Of a DNA stretch of 20,847 nucleotides, positions 1-8,539 are shown one piece after another. Every line of letters begins with the position of its first letter. Position 1 is the stretch's first letter. A program made the translations under genes and the position numbers. The notes under the pieces are model-generated. The model did no database searches and was not told where the DNA came from. It worked only from the letters and a program-made list of their open reading frames with translations. Where the stretch lies: assembly GCA_910587725.1 (NCBI GenBank), contig CAJUNG010000030.1:1-20847 (forward strand), in the 5' to 3' direction. Source of the stretch: an uncultured Bacilli bacterium (lineage in GTDB: Bacteria > Bacillota_I > Bacilli_A > RF39 > UBA660).

Positions 1-826
1 TATTTTTAGCAAGACTTTGAATGACTATTTTTTGTCCCTCTTCACGTCCCTCTTCGCGTCCCTCTTCACGTCCTTCTTCACGTCCTTCAACTTGACCGAG
101 TAGATAGCTTCCCATTCTTAACCTCTCTTGATTTTCATCATAATCGTAGTATCCAATCTCATTTTCATTTTCTAGGTATTCTTCAACTTTTGGTATAGTT
201 TTCATTAATTCTTCATCTCCTTCAGCACATTTTTTGATATTTTCGATTCCCTCTGCGGTTAAGTATTTGGCATAGCGAATCAGTTTCTCATCGATACCTC
301 TATTATACCTCATATCAATAATTCTGTCTAGATTTAAGTGAATCGATTGATATCCTTTTTTTGTTTCTATGACTTGATTTTGATCATTTACAGTAAAATA
401 TTGAATTGCCGTTTTCACTTTCTTCTTGTTGAAACAATTAAAATTAATCAATATGACTTTTTTGTAGATATATCTTGTTTCTATGCGTTTTGTCGAAAGA
501 AAGGCAATTTTGTTTGCATATTCACTATTCTTTTCAAAGATGTCTAATGTATTTTGTTGATTCATTTCTAGAATGATGATTAGGTCTAGATGATTTAGAT
601 AAATGATGATATCCGAGACTTTTCCCTTTTCTTTTTGATTCTGTTTTGGTATTTCACCTCCTGTAATTTTCATATGTTCAAATTCTTTCTTGGGGAGATG
701 CAAAAGAATAGAGAGAACAGAAGATAGAATATCTTTTGATGAAGGGTCTTTAATCATTGCTTTAAAGAAAGAATCATTGGTCATATGAATCGTTTTTCTT
801 AAATTTTGTAGTTTTGTCGTATCCAA
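1..826 (-). CDS. Rpn/PD-(D/E)XK nuclease family transposase-like protein, C-terminus cut by window edge
   Basis: The reverse strand is open from a TTG at 826 to the window edge (275 codons, no stop). The start is set by a strong AAGGAGG at 835-841, eight bases upstream of the TTG; the first ATG is 18 codons later. The N-terminus (TNDSFFKAMI), the core VSDIIIYL...LIIILEMNQ and the C-terminal Gly-Arg-Glu-Glu repeats match the Rpn family (PDDEXK_2, recombination-promoting nuclease/putative transposase). Members of this family cut DNA and promote RecA-independent recombination; many are stand-alone accessory genes. The catalytic block normally reads D...ExQ; here it is D...EMNQ, so Asn replaces the usual Gln next to the Glu. 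The gene is divergent from the dehydrogenase at 1038 and has no operon partner in view. Family assignment is by motif recognition. Confidence 0.8.
   Translation of the reverse strand, partial: MDTTKLQNLRKTIHMTNDSFFKAMIKDPSSKDILSSVLSILLHLPKKEFEHMKITGGEIPKQNQKEKGKVSDIIIYLNHLDLIIILEMNQQNTLDIFEKNSEYANKIAFLSTKRIETRYIYKKVILINFNCFNKKKVKTAIQYFTVNDQNQVIETKKGYQSIHLNLDRIIDMRYNRGIDEKLIRYAKYLTAEGIENIKKCAEGDEELMKTIPKVEEYLENENEIGYYDYDENQERLRMGSYLLGQVEGREEGREEGREEGREEGQKIVIQSLAKN
36..83 (-). repeat. Four tandem 12-bp repeats inside the nuclease gene
   Basis: Units start at 36, 48, 60 and 72 and follow CCCTCTTCACGT on the plus strand with one or two substitutions. On the coding strand each unit encodes Gly-Arg-Glu-Glu. 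Such charged repeats are usual near the C-terminus of this nuclease family and probably form a helix; as DNA they are prone to slippage, which would change length in steps of four residues. Confidence 0.85.
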
Positions 827-988
827 GGATACACCTCCTTTGATTTAAATTAGAAAGAATACTTTTTTCCCTCTAATATAAATATTTGCAAAAATTTTCA
901 ATTTTCTACAAAATTTTGGAAAAAATCGTTAAAAAGTTTTTAAAATTTACTTTATGTATTGTTATTCTTCCATTTCCTTCAAATTTTC

Positions 989-1017
989 TTTTCAATTTTT
1001 GTAGTTTTTTGTATAAT
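989..1017 (+). promoter_or_regulatory. Candidate sigma-A promoter of the short-chain dehydrogenase gene
   Basis: A perfect TATAAT lies at 1012-1017 with a weak -35 (TTTTCA, 989-994) at 17 bp. It sits 20 bases upstream of the ATG at 1038. The rest of the 827-1037 gap is AT-rich; the divergent nuclease promoter may be there (TATATT on the minus strand at 875-880) but its spacing is poor. Confidence 0.55.
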
Positions 1018-1037
1018 AGGCCTAAGAGGTGAGATTG

Positions 1038-1790
1038 ATGAAAGCACTAATTACGGGAGCATCTTCTGGGATTGGAAGAGAAATCGCGAAACACTTAGAT
1101 TCTTTAGGATATGAAACCATTCTTATTGCAAGAAATAAAGAAGAGTTAGAGGCTACAAGAAGAGTATTAGAAAATAAAGCAAAAATTGTTGTTATGGATT
1201 TGTCTGATTTTGATAAAATTCGTTCCCTTTATCTTCTTCTGAAAGGAGAAAAAATTGATGTTCTTGTGAATAATGCTGGTTTTGGCGTATTTGGTGCATT
1301 TTCTTCAACCGATTTGATGCGTGAGGTAGAAATGATTGATGTAAATATAAGAGCGGTTCATGTCCTTACTAAGATGTTTTTAAAAGAGATGAAGAAAAGG
1401 AAAAAATCCTATATTTTAAATGTTTCCTCTTCTGCAAGCTTCTTTCCTGGTCCTTATATGTCTTCTTATTATGCTACTAAGGCCTATGTTAGAAGTTTAA
1501 CAGAAGCAATTTCTTATGAATTAGAACATGAGAAAAGTAACGTGTCAATTTCTTGTTTATGTCCTGGTCCAGTTGCTACAAAATTCTCATCCATTGCGGG
1601 AGTTCATTTTAAAACTCGTTCTATGGATGCCGCTTTTGTTGCAAAATATGCGATAGATAAAATGTTTCAAGGGAAAAGATTAATTGTTCCTGGGTTTTCC
1701 ATGAAATGTGCGAGATTTTTTTCTAGGTTTTTTAGTACCTACTTTGTAATGCGATTCGTTTATTATTTTCAGAAGAAAAAGAAGAAATAG
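1038..1790 (+). CDS. SDR family NAD(P)-dependent oxidoreductase
   Basis: A 250-aa protein of classical short-chain dehydrogenase length. It has the Rossmann cofactor motif TGASSGIG (residues 6-13), NNAG (78-81), a structural Asn in the DVN at 101-103, a catalytic Ser near 131 and the YxxxK pair Y144/K148, followed by the usual PGP motif. All catalytic residues are present, so it should be an active NAD(P)H-dependent oxidoreductase; the substrate cannot be read from sequence. The C-terminus is odd: a hydrophobic aromatic stretch (about 227-244) ending in five lysines, which may associate with the membrane. The ATG at 1038 is preferred over the in-frame GTG at 1029 because the GAGGTG ribosome binding site (1026-1031) overlaps that GTG. 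It is probably transcribed alone. Confidence 0.9.
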   Translation: MKALITGASSGIGREIAKHLDSLGYETILIARNKEELEATRRVLENKAKIVVMDLSDFDKIRSLYLLLKGEKIDVLVNNAGFGVFGAFSSTDLMREVEMIDVNIRAVHVLTKMFLKEMKKRKKSYILNVSSSASFFPGPYMSSYYATKAYVRSLTEAISYELEHEKSNVSISCLCPGPVATKFSSIAGVHFKTRSMDAAFVAKYAIDKMFQGKRLIVPGFSMKCARFFSRFFSTYFVMRFVYYFQKKKKK

Positions 1791-1836
1791 TTGGATTGAA
1801 TTTCGGTATACTAATGATGAGAGATGGTGATATTTT

Positions 1837-2499
1837 TTGAAAAAGATTCTAATTATTGAAGATGATGTGCAAATTCGAATAGAATTGAAAGCACTTTTAG
1901 AAAATTCTTTATATGAGGCAATTGTTTTGGAAGATTTTTCTTCCACGTTAGAAGAAATTTTAAGAATTTCTCCTGATTTGGTGTTGCTTGATATTAATAT
2001 CCCTTATATGAATGGTGAATTATTACTTGCATCTTTACGAAAAAGAAGCTCTGTTCCTGTAATTATGGTTACTAGTAGAAATAGTGAAGCAGATGAAGTG
2101 TTAGCAATGTCTTATGGTGCAGATGATTATATTACTAAACCTTATCATCCGACGATTTTACTTCTTCGCATTGCGGCAATATTTAAAAGAATTCAGGGAA
2201 TTCAAACGGTTCTTACTTATCAAGATGCTTCAGTAAATTTACAGAAGGGGACGATTTCTAGAGGTGATGTTGTGATTAATCTTACCAAAAATGAAATGAT
2301 TATCTTTAGTTATCTTTTAAATCATCAAGATAGAATTGTTTCTCGAGATGAATTAATGACAGATTTATGGAATAACAATGAATTTATTAATGATAATGCA
2401 CTTACGGTTAATATTAGTAGACTTCGTACAAAATTAAAGGAACTCGGAATTGATGCTAAAATAGAAACAAGAAAGGGAATTGGGTATATATTATTATGA
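1837..2499 (+). CDS. OmpR/PhoB-family response regulator, BceR-like
   Basis: A 220-aa regulator with an N-terminal receiver domain (about 1-115: acidic pocket E8/D9/D10, phospho-acceptor D52 in LLDINIP, T79, K101) and a C-terminal winged-helix DNA-binding domain (about 125-220) of the OmpR type. It is the first gene of a Bce-type module and overlaps the kinase gene by four bases (ATGA), so the two are translationally coupled. The start is TTG at 1837, supported by GATGGTGA at 1823-1830 and the canonical MKKILIIEDD N-terminus. A TATACT at 1807-1812 may be its -10 box, without a clear -35. The likely target is the palindrome at 3515-3528. In known Bce systems the regulator induces its own transporter in response to peptide antibiotics acting on cell-wall lipid intermediates; the inducer here is unknown. 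Confidence 0.9.
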   Translation: MKKILIIEDDVQIRIELKALLENSLYEAIVLEDFSSTLEEILRISPDLVLLDINIPYMNGELLLASLRKRSSVPVIMVTSRNSEADEVLAMSYGADDYITKPYHPTILLLRIAAIFKRIQGIQTVLTYQDASVNLQKGTISRGDVVINLTKNEMIIFSYLLNHQDRIVSRDELMTDLWNNNEFINDNALTVNISRLRTKLKELGIDAKIETRKGIGYILL

Positions 2500-3512
2500 A
2501 ACTTAAAAAGTATTTGTTGGACCACTGGTTTATTCTTCTTTTATTTTCCTTTTTCTTCTTTCTTATCTTTCTATTTTTGTTGGCATTTAAAGTTCCACTT
2601 GCTTGTATGATTGCCATTTTACTTTGCTTTTTTCTTTTTTTTCTAATTTCGATTTTATTATTATTCTTCCGAAAAAAATCTTTCTTTGATGCACTTTTAT
2701 TTTCTACTTCGGCACTAGATAAAAGTTATTTGGTTTTAGAGACGATAGAATCTCCCCACTTTTATGAAGGAGAACTTTTTTGCGATTGTTTATATGAAAT
2801 TAATAAATCGATGAATGAAAATGTAAAAATATATGAAGATGCTACGCGTGATTTTAAAGAGTATATTGAAATGTGGATTCATGAAGTCAAAGTTCCCCTT
2901 GCTTCGTTAATCTTAATTTTACATAATCAAAAGGAAGCTGATAAACGGATTCTTACTGAAATTCGAAAAATTGACCATTTTTTAGAGCAAGTGTTATATT
3001 ATGTAAGACAAGAATCCCCTGAGAAAGATTACTTGATAAAAAAAGTATCTTTAGAACAAATCGTTCATAATGTCGCATTACATAATAAAGATGACTTATT
3101 AGAAAATCATGTTGAATTTATTACTTCAGATTTATCCTTTTTTGTTTATACCGATAGCAAGTGGTTAGAATTTATTTTAAATCAGGTGATTCGTAATGCC
3201 ATTAAGTACCGAAAAGAAAGTGAAGATGACTTTATTACGATTCAAGCAAAAAGTGAGGGGGAACAAGTTATTTTGACGATAGAAGATAATGGAATTGGGA
3301 TTTTATCCTCCGATTTACCACATGTATTTGAAAAAACCTTTACGGGGTATAATGGAAGAATTAAGACAAAATCTACAGGGATGGGGCTTTTTATTGCCAA
3401 AAAGCTATGTCAGAGATTAGGACATGAAATTAAAATTGATTCTGAGATTTCTAAATATACTCGAATTACCATTACTTTTTTTAACCATTCTTATTATGAT
3501 GTTGTTCAGTAA
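2496..3512 (+). CDS. Intramembrane-sensing histidine kinase, BceS-like
   Basis: A 338-aa kinase with two adjacent N-terminal membrane helices (about 11-32 and 35-58) and almost no extracellular loop, the hallmark of BceS-type kinases that sense through a partner ABC transporter rather than directly. The phospho-acceptor is H129 in WIHEVKVPL, followed by the dimerisation helices and an HATPase domain with N-box N234, DNGIG (264-268) and the GMGL box (295-298). All kinase motifs are intact. It is translationally coupled to the response regulator upstream. The transporter genes follow after a 89-bp gap that contains an operator and a promoter. Family and gene order agree, so the role is confident although the ligand is not. 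Confidence 0.9.
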   Translation: MKLKKYLLDHWFILLLFSFFFFLIFLFLLAFKVPLACMIAILLCFFLFFLISILLLFFRKKSFFDALLFSTSALDKSYLVLETIESPHFYEGELFCDCLYEINKSMNENVKIYEDATRDFKEYIEMWIHEVKVPLASLILILHNQKEADKRILTEIRKIDHFLEQVLYYVRQESPEKDYLIKKVSLEQIVHNVALHNKDDLLENHVEFITSDLSFFVYTDSKWLEFILNQVIRNAIKYRKESEDDFITIQAKSEGEQVILTIEDNGIGILSSDLPHVFEKTFTGYNGRIKTKSTGMGLFIAKKLCQRLGHEIKIDSEISKYTRITITFFNHSYYDVVQ

Positions 3513-3514
3513 TA

Positions 3515-3528
3515 TTACAAAAATGTAA
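3515..3528 (+). promoter_or_regulatory. BceR-type operator
   Basis: The sequence is a perfect inverted repeat TTACA-AAAA-TGTAA, fitting the TNACA-N4-TGTAA consensus recalled for BceR-like regulators. It starts two bases after the kinase stop codon, about 63 bp upstream of the expected transcription start of the transporter genes, a position suited to activation by the response regulator at 1837. Confidence 0.75.
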
Positions 3529-3549
3529 GGTTTTGTTATGTTCTTCGAA

Positions 3550-3578
3550 CGACAAATGAAGTAAAACTTTTATATAAT
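3550..3578 (+). promoter_or_regulatory. Promoter of the bceAB-like transporter genes
   Basis: A perfect TATAAT is at 3573-3578, 23 bases before the ATG at 3602. The -35 position (3550-3555, CGACAA) is a poor match to TTGACA, as expected for a promoter that needs an activator bound at the palindrome upstream. Confidence 0.6.
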
Positions 3579-3601
3579 GGTTGCAGAAGGAGGAAAGAAG
3601 T

Positions 3602-4369
3602 ATGGAAAATATTTTAAAACTTGAACGAATAGAAAAATATTATGGTAGTCGGTCATCCTTAACGAAAGCTATCAATGATATATCTTTTACTGTAGAAAGG
3701 GGAGAATTTGTTGCCATCATGGGGGCATCTGGTTCTGGAAAGACGACACTATTAAATGTGATTTCTACGATTGATAAAGTAACTAGTGGCCATATTTATG
3801 TCGGTGGTGTGGATATTACCAAATTAAAGGGAAATGATTTAAATCGTTTTCGGCGGGAGGAACTGGGCTTTATTTTTCAGGATTTTAACTTATTAGATAC
3901 CCTTACGGCTTATGAAAATATTGCCCTTGCTTTATCGATTCAAAATAAAAAATATAAAGAAATTGATGCACGAATTAAAAAGGTAGCTAAAGATTTGGAT
4001 ATTGAATCGGTTTTAGGAAAATATCCTTATCAGATGAGTGGTGGACAAAAACAAAGAGTTGCATCTGCTAGAGCGATGATTACCAGTCCGAAATTGGTTT
4101 TAGCCGATGAACCTACAGGGGCGTTAGACTCTAAATCTTCGAAAATGTTGTTAGAGAGATTTCAATATTTAAATCAGGAGCTTTCAGCAACGATTTTGAT
4201 GGTGACTCATGATGCATTTACCGCATCTTACGCTTCTCGTGTCGTTTTCATTAAAGACGGAAAAGTATTTTCAGAAATTCATCGTGGGGATAACACAAGA
4301 AAAGAATTTTTCGACCGCATTATTGATGTTGTTACCTTGTTAGGAGGAGACCAACATGATGCTTTGTAA
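3602..4369 (+). CDS. ABC transporter ATP-binding protein, BceA-like (antimicrobial peptide resistance)
   Basis: A 255-aa ATPase of the MacB/LolD/BceA group. Walker A is GASGSGKT (41-48), the Q-loop Gln is Q93, the signature is MSGGQ (145-149), Walker B is LVLADE with catalytic E170, and the H-loop is H203 in VTHD. All motifs are intact. It pairs with the permease that overlaps its 3' end. Bce-type transporters free cell-wall lipid intermediates from peptide antibiotics such as bacitracin and also report flux to the kinase. The ATG at 3602 is chosen over a TTG at 3581 because AAGGAGG at 3587-3593 lies eight bases before it and after the TTG. Confidence 0.93.
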   Translation: MENILKLERIEKYYGSRSSLTKAINDISFTVERGEFVAIMGASGSGKTTLLNVISTIDKVTSGHIYVGGVDITKLKGNDLNRFRREELGFIFQDFNLLDTLTAYENIALALSIQNKKYKEIDARIKKVAKDLDIESVLGKYPYQMSGGQKQRVASARAMITSPKLVLADEPTGALDSKSSKMLLERFQYLNQELSATILMVTHDAFTASYASRVVFIKDGKVFSEIHRGDNTRKEFFDRIIDVVTLLGGDQHDAL

Positions 4370-6359
4370 ATTATCGTTGAAAAACATTCAAAAAAGTTTT
4401 AAAGATTATGCTATTTACTTTTTTACTTTGATTCTTGGCGTTAGTATCTTTTATGTTTTTAATGCGATTGAGTCACAAACGGTTTTAATGGATGTTACGG
4501 CTTCTACCCACGATATTATTGAGCTTATGCAAGAAATGTTGTCTGGAGTGAGTGTTTTTGTTTCCTTTATTTTGGGATTTTTAATCATTTATGCGAGTCG
4601 ATTTCTAATTCTGCGAAGAAATAAGGAGTTTGGAATTTATTTAACTTTGGGAATGAGTAAACGAAAAATTTCGATGATTTTGCTTCTTGAAACCTTGTTT
4701 ATTGGATTGATTTCTCTTTTTGTGGGACTTGCCATTGGCGTTGTATTATCCCAGTTTATGAGTTTATTAGTTGCGAATATGTTTGATGCAAATATGACAA
4801 GATTTTCTTTTGTTTTCTCTTTTCCTTCATTTATCAAGACTTGTTGTTATTTTGGTATGATGTATGTCTTGGTTATGTTTTTTAATACGATTATGATAAG
4901 TAAATGTAAATTAATTGATTTACTTCATGGAAGCAAAAAGTCTGAGAAAATACGAATGAAAAATCCTCTTCTTTGTATTCTTGTATTTATTCTTGCTTCA
5001 TCATGTTTAGGATATGCTTATTATATGGTAACTGTAGGAGTAAATACGTTACAAACGGCAAATCAAATTTTAATTCCTATCGGAATGGGAATCGTGTCAA
5101 CATTTTTCCTTTTTTGGAGTGTTTCGGGGCTTTTGTTAAAGTTTGCGAGTACAAAAAAGAATTTTTACTATAAAGGATTAAATAGTTTTACGCTTCGTCA
5201 GATTAGCAGTAAAATTAATACCACAGTCTTTTCGATGAGTATGATTTGTATTATGCTATTTTTGACCATTTGTATTTTATCCTCATCCTTGTCCATTAAA
5301 AATTCGATGAGTGCAAACATTCGTGAGTTGGCACCAGCAGATATTTATCTCCGAAAAGTTTTAGAGAGTGATAATCAAAATACAGTTCGAGAAATACTTG
5401 AAGATACAATTCAGTTAGAGGATTACTTTAAAGAATATGTGGAGCTTTCAATTTATCAAACTGAAGATTTAACGTTTGGGAAAATGCTTGGTAGTTATTT
5501 TGAAGAAGCGTCTAAGCAATTTCAATTTCTTGGGTATAATCATTTAGAAAAAATTGTGACAATTAGTGATTATAATCGCCTTGCTAGACTTTATGGCAAT
5601 AAAGAATACGTTTTAAATGAAGGGGAATATATTATTCTTGCTGATTTTGAATCGATGGTTCAATTAAGAAATCAAGCGTTGAAGGAACGTCCGACGATAG
5701 AAATTGCTGGGAAAATACTTTCTCCTAAATATGATAAATGTCAAGATGGTTTTCTTGAAATTTCTAGTAATCATATCAATGATGGAATTATTTTGGTTCC
5801 CGATTCAGTTATTTCTTCTAAACTTTTGTATTCTTCTGAATTTGTTGCCAATTACAATGTTGAAGGAAAAAGTGAAAAGCAAGCAAAGGAGAATGACCTA
5901 ATTGCTTCTTTAGAAAAGCTGGAAGATGATTTTCTTGGTTCTACAAGATTGGAAATTGCCGAGGCAAGTATCGGACTTGGTGCACTCGTTACTTTTATTG
6001 GTCTTTATTTAGGAATTATTTTCTTAATTTCATCCGCAGCAATTTTGGCATTAAAGGAATTATCCGAAAGCAGTGATAATAAAACTAGATATTGGATGCT
6101 TCAAAAACTTGGTGTGGATAACAAAATGCTAAAGAAAGCACTTCTTTTCCAAATTGCGATTTTCTTTCTATTCCCTTTAGTTCTTGCTCTAATTCATTCG
6201 ATTTTTGGAATTTGGTTTTGTAATATTTTACTTGCTACTTTTGGAAACGATAAGTTGCTTCCTTCGATTATTATGACGGCTATATTTTTAACGATTATTT
6301 ATGGAGGATATTTCTTAATTACTTATTTATGTAGTAAGACAATTATTCAGGTAAAATAG
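4356..6359 (+). CDS. ABC transporter permease, BceB-like with FtsX domains
   Basis: A 667-aa membrane protein with the BceB plan of ten helices: TM1 about 17-36; a first FtsX-type bundle about 61-180; further helices near 205-228, 238-262 and 290-312; a large extracytoplasmic domain about 313-535; and three C-terminal helices near 540-565, 598-620 and 633-655. The large domain between TM7 and TM8 is where Bce permeases are thought to recognise peptide-lipid complexes and signal to the kinase. It starts inside the ATPase gene (14-base overlap) with AGGAGG at 4342-4347; ATG 4356 or ATG 4359 could be used. The stop codon is built into the stem of the following terminator, which closes the module. 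Confidence 0.92.
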   Translation: MMLCKLSLKNIQKSFKDYAIYFFTLILGVSIFYVFNAIESQTVLMDVTASTHDIIELMQEMLSGVSVFVSFILGFLIIYASRFLILRRNKEFGIYLTLGMSKRKISMILLLETLFIGLISLFVGLAIGVVLSQFMSLLVANMFDANMTRFSFVFSFPSFIKTCCYFGMMYVLVMFFNTIMISKCKLIDLLHGSKKSEKIRMKNPLLCILVFILASSCLGYAYYMVTVGVNTLQTANQILIPIGMGIVSTFFLFWSVSGLLLKFASTKKNFYYKGLNSFTLRQISSKINTTVFSMSMICIMLFLTICILSSSLSIKNSMSANIRELAPADIYLRKVLESDNQNTVREILEDTIQLEDYFKEYVELSIYQTEDLTFGKMLGSYFEEASKQFQFLGYNHLEKIVTISDYNRLARLYGNKEYVLNEGEYIILADFESMVQLRNQALKERPTIEIAGKILSPKYDKCQDGFLEISSNHINDGIILVPDSVISSKLLYSSEFVANYNVEGKSEKQAKENDLIASLEKLEDDFLGSTRLEIAEASIGLGALVTFIGLYLGIIFLISSAAILALKELSESSDNKTRYWMLQKLGVDNKMLKKALLFQIAIFFLFPLVLALIHSIFGIWFCNILLATFGNDKLLPSIIMTAIFLTIIYGGYFLITYLCSKTIIQVK

Positions 6360-6389
6360 ATTGGTAGAAATACTAATCTTTTTTCTTTT
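6358..6389 (+). terminator. Intrinsic terminator of the Bce-like module
   Basis: A nine-pair stem (6358-6366 with 6371-6379, one G-U pair) closes a GAAA tetraloop and runs into a T tract at 6379-6384. The stem begins inside the TAG stop codon of the permease gene. Confidence 0.85.
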
Positions 6390-6429
6390 ATTTTTGAAAA
6401 TTAATCTTATCTAATATTATCAATGGTGC

Positions 6430-6457
6430 TTGTTTATCGTGAAAAAAGGTGTATAAT
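6430..6457 (+). promoter_or_regulatory. Sigma-A promoter of the NatAB-like operon
   Basis: TTGTTT (6430-6435), 16-bp spacer, perfect TATAAT (6452-6457), located 24 bases upstream of the ATG at 6482. Confidence 0.7.
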
Positions 6458-6481
6458 GATATTGTTAGAAAGAGGTGTGTT

Positions 6482-7240
6482 ATGTTATCTGTTCGTAATT
6501 TAAAAAAGAAATTTGTGCGTTTAGATGAAAAACGTAGAAAATGTGAGTTTTATGCGGATAATGGAATTAGTTTTGATGCTAAAAGTGGAGAAGTGATTGG
6601 CATTTTAGGGGCAAATGGTGCAGGAAAAACAACACTTCTTCGAATGATTGCGGGAATATTAGAACCAACTGAAGGAAGTATTCAATTTGATGAACTTCGT
6701 TATCCAGAAAATGAGGTGGAAATCAAAAAAAATATTGCTTATCTATCTGGGAATACGAAAATTTATCATTCTTTGTCTCCTTATGAATTACTCATGATGT
6801 GTGCTAAATTATATGGTGTTTCTAAGGAAGAGGCCATCAAAAGAGCAAAAGAAATTTCTAAGGTTTTAAATATGGATTCTTTTCTTTACAACCGAATTGA
6901 GAATTTATCTACAGGACAGATGCAGAGAGTCAATATTGCTAGATGTTTGGTGCATGACCCCAAATACTATATTTTAGATGAAGCAACGAGTGGATTAGAT
7001 ATCATTTCTAGTCAAATTATTTTAGAGTTTATTAAAAAAGAACGAGAAAAAGGAAAAACGATTCTTTATTCTACCCATTATATGGAAGAGGCAGAAAATA
7101 TTTGTGACCGTGTAGTGATGATTGACCAGGGAATCGTGATTGAGGAGGGTACACCAAAAGAGATTTTGCGTCGTACGAAAACGTCAAATTTACGAGATGC
7201 ATTCTTTACGCTTATTGGAGGTTCTATAAATGAAAAATAA
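6482..7240 (+). CDS. ABC transporter ATP-binding protein, NatA-like
   Basis: A 252-aa ATPase of the ABC-2 exporter class. Walker A is GANGAGKTT (43-51), the signature is LSTGQ (142-146), Walker B is YYILDEA with D166/E167, and the H-loop His lies in STHYMEE. The Q-loop is atypical (AYLSGNTKIY near 86-95, with no clear Gln). It overlaps the next gene, an ABC-2 permease, by 11 bases, so they form one exporter. Close relatives include the Na+ exporter NatAB, but substrate assignment in this class is unreliable. ATG 6482 is chosen over a GTG at 6449 because GAGG (6472-6475) and the promoter -10 box both lie between them. Confidence 0.9.
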   Translation: MLSVRNLKKKFVRLDEKRRKCEFYADNGISFDAKSGEVIGILGANGAGKTTLLRMIAGILEPTEGSIQFDELRYPENEVEIKKNIAYLSGNTKIYHSLSPYELLMMCAKLYGVSKEEAIKRAKEISKVLNMDSFLYNRIENLSTGQMQRVNIARCLVHDPKYYILDEATSGLDIISSQIILEFIKKEREKGKTILYSTHYMEEAENICDRVVMIDQGIVIEEGTPKEILRRTKTSNLRDAFFTLIGGSINEK

Positions 7241-8378
7241 TATGTTTCACATTTTACAAAAAGAATTACGCGAGATGTTTCGCGATAAAAAATCCTTATC
7301 GATGATGTTGATTGTTCCTCTGATGATTCCACTTTTAGTTATTGGTATGAGTGCTCTTTTTGATAAAGAATCAAATAAGAAAGCAGAAGATTATGGAAAA
7401 ATTGGTTTTTGCTATGATTTGAGCGAAGTAGAAGAAAATCTTGCTAGTACGATGGGGATTGAAGTTTTCCAAGGAACTTTAGAAGAAATTCAAGAAAAAT
7501 ATAATCAACAGGAATTGGATTTATATATTACGAAAGAGGATACAACTTATACCTTCCATGGAAATGCTGGAGAGACAACTTCTTATGCTTCTATTCTTGC
7601 GACTAGTTACTTTAATGCTTATAAAGAGTATTTACAAAATGAATATCTCACTGAATTTGGAATTGATGCATCAAAGGTCCAACAGATTTTAACAATAGAA
7701 GAAGATTTTGTTGAACAGGAAAACTTCTTTGCAAACTATATTACTACGTATGCTTTCTTATTTATTATTATGGCCATCACGATTTCGGCAACTTATCCTG
7801 CAACTGATGCAACTGCTGGAGAAAAGGAAAGAGGAACGTTAGAAACTCTTCTTACTTTTCCGATTAAAAGTAAAGATATTATTATTGGTAAATTTTTAAG
7901 TGTATCGCTTTCGTCAATAATTACGGGGCTTCTAAGTTTAGGATTAACGATTGTATCTTTATATTTTGCTAATGATATGTTTACCTTATATGAAGGAGTA
8001 GACTTGATGTTATCTCCTCTAGCTCTTGTTTTTGCATCAATTACCATTATTGCTTATTCCTTCTTAATTAGTGGACTTTGTATTGCAATCGCTTCACGGT
8101 CAAAAACTTTCAAGGAAGCACAAAGTGCACTTACGCCAATTACCTTTATTTCTTTTTTCCCGGGAATGATTGCCTTTATGATTCATTTAGAAACAACTAC
8201 GGTTCTTTCACTAGTTCCTTTTTTGAATTTTACTTTATTGTTTGACGATATCGTTTCGGGTAGTGTAAATTATTTACATATTTTACTGATGTTAATTTCT
8301 ACGATTGTCGTGATTACGATTGTGTTATTCGTGATTATTCGTCAATATAAATCAGAGAAAGTATTATTTTCTCATTAG
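7230..8378 (+). CDS. ABC-2 type transporter permease, NatB-like
   Basis: A 382-aa permease with the NatB/YhaP architecture: cytoplasmic N-terminus with the KELREMFRDKK motif, TM1 about 24-44, an extracytoplasmic domain about 45-165, then five helices in the C-terminal half. The segment ATAGEKERGTLETLLTFP after the second helix is a strongly conserved ABC-2 coupling-helix motif. It partners with the ATPase upstream, from which it starts by an 11-base overlap with GGAGG ahead of the ATG. The substrate is unknown; Na+ or a small toxic compound are possibilities from family knowledge only. Confidence 0.9.
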   Translation: MKNNMFHILQKELREMFRDKKSLSMMLIVPLMIPLLVIGMSALFDKESNKKAEDYGKIGFCYDLSEVEENLASTMGIEVFQGTLEEIQEKYNQQELDLYITKEDTTYTFHGNAGETTSYASILATSYFNAYKEYLQNEYLTEFGIDASKVQQILTIEEDFVEQENFFANYITTYAFLFIIMAITISATYPATDATAGEKERGTLETLLTFPIKSKDIIIGKFLSVSLSSIITGLLSLGLTIVSLYFANDMFTLYEGVDLMLSPLALVFASITIIAYSFLISGLCIAIASRSKTFKEAQSALTPITFISFFPGMIAFMIHLETTTVLSLVPFLNFTLLFDDIVSGSVNYLHILLMLISTIVVITIVLFVIIRQYKSEKVLFSH

Positions 8379-8390
8379 GTCAATATTAGG

Positions 8391-8411
8391 AGGGAGGAAT
8401 TCCCTTTTTTT
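8391..8411 (+). terminator. Intrinsic terminator after the NatAB-like operon
   Basis: A short stem AGGGA (8391-8395) / TCCCT (8401-8405) with a five-base loop is followed by six further T residues. It begins 13 bases after the permease stop. Confidence 0.75.
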
Positions 8412-8505
8412 GTGTGCGAATTGCAATCAATGTTGATTTTCTAAATTGAGAATTAAAATATGAAAAAACTTGTGAAATTTTCTTTCGTTTTTCCTTTCTT
8501 TCAGG

Positions 8506-8511
8506 TATAAT
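8506..8511 (+). promoter_or_regulatory. -10 box of the ecf-truA operon
   Basis: A perfect TATAAT lies 28 bases upstream of the ATG at 8540. No good -35 box is seen at 16-18 bp (8483-8488 is TTTCGT), so the promoter may be weak or regulated. Confidence 0.5.
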
Positions 8512-8539
8512 AAGAGGCAAGAAAAGCGGTGATGTAGAT

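Noticed and set aside
36..93. Short tandem repeats resembling a CRISPR or satellite array
   Set aside because: The 12-bp period has no spacers and is in frame, encoding Gly-Arg-Glu-Glu inside the nuclease gene.
338..547. Plus-strand open frame of 69 codons
   Set aside because: It lies antisense within the 1-826 nuclease gene and has no ribosome binding site or recognisable protein.
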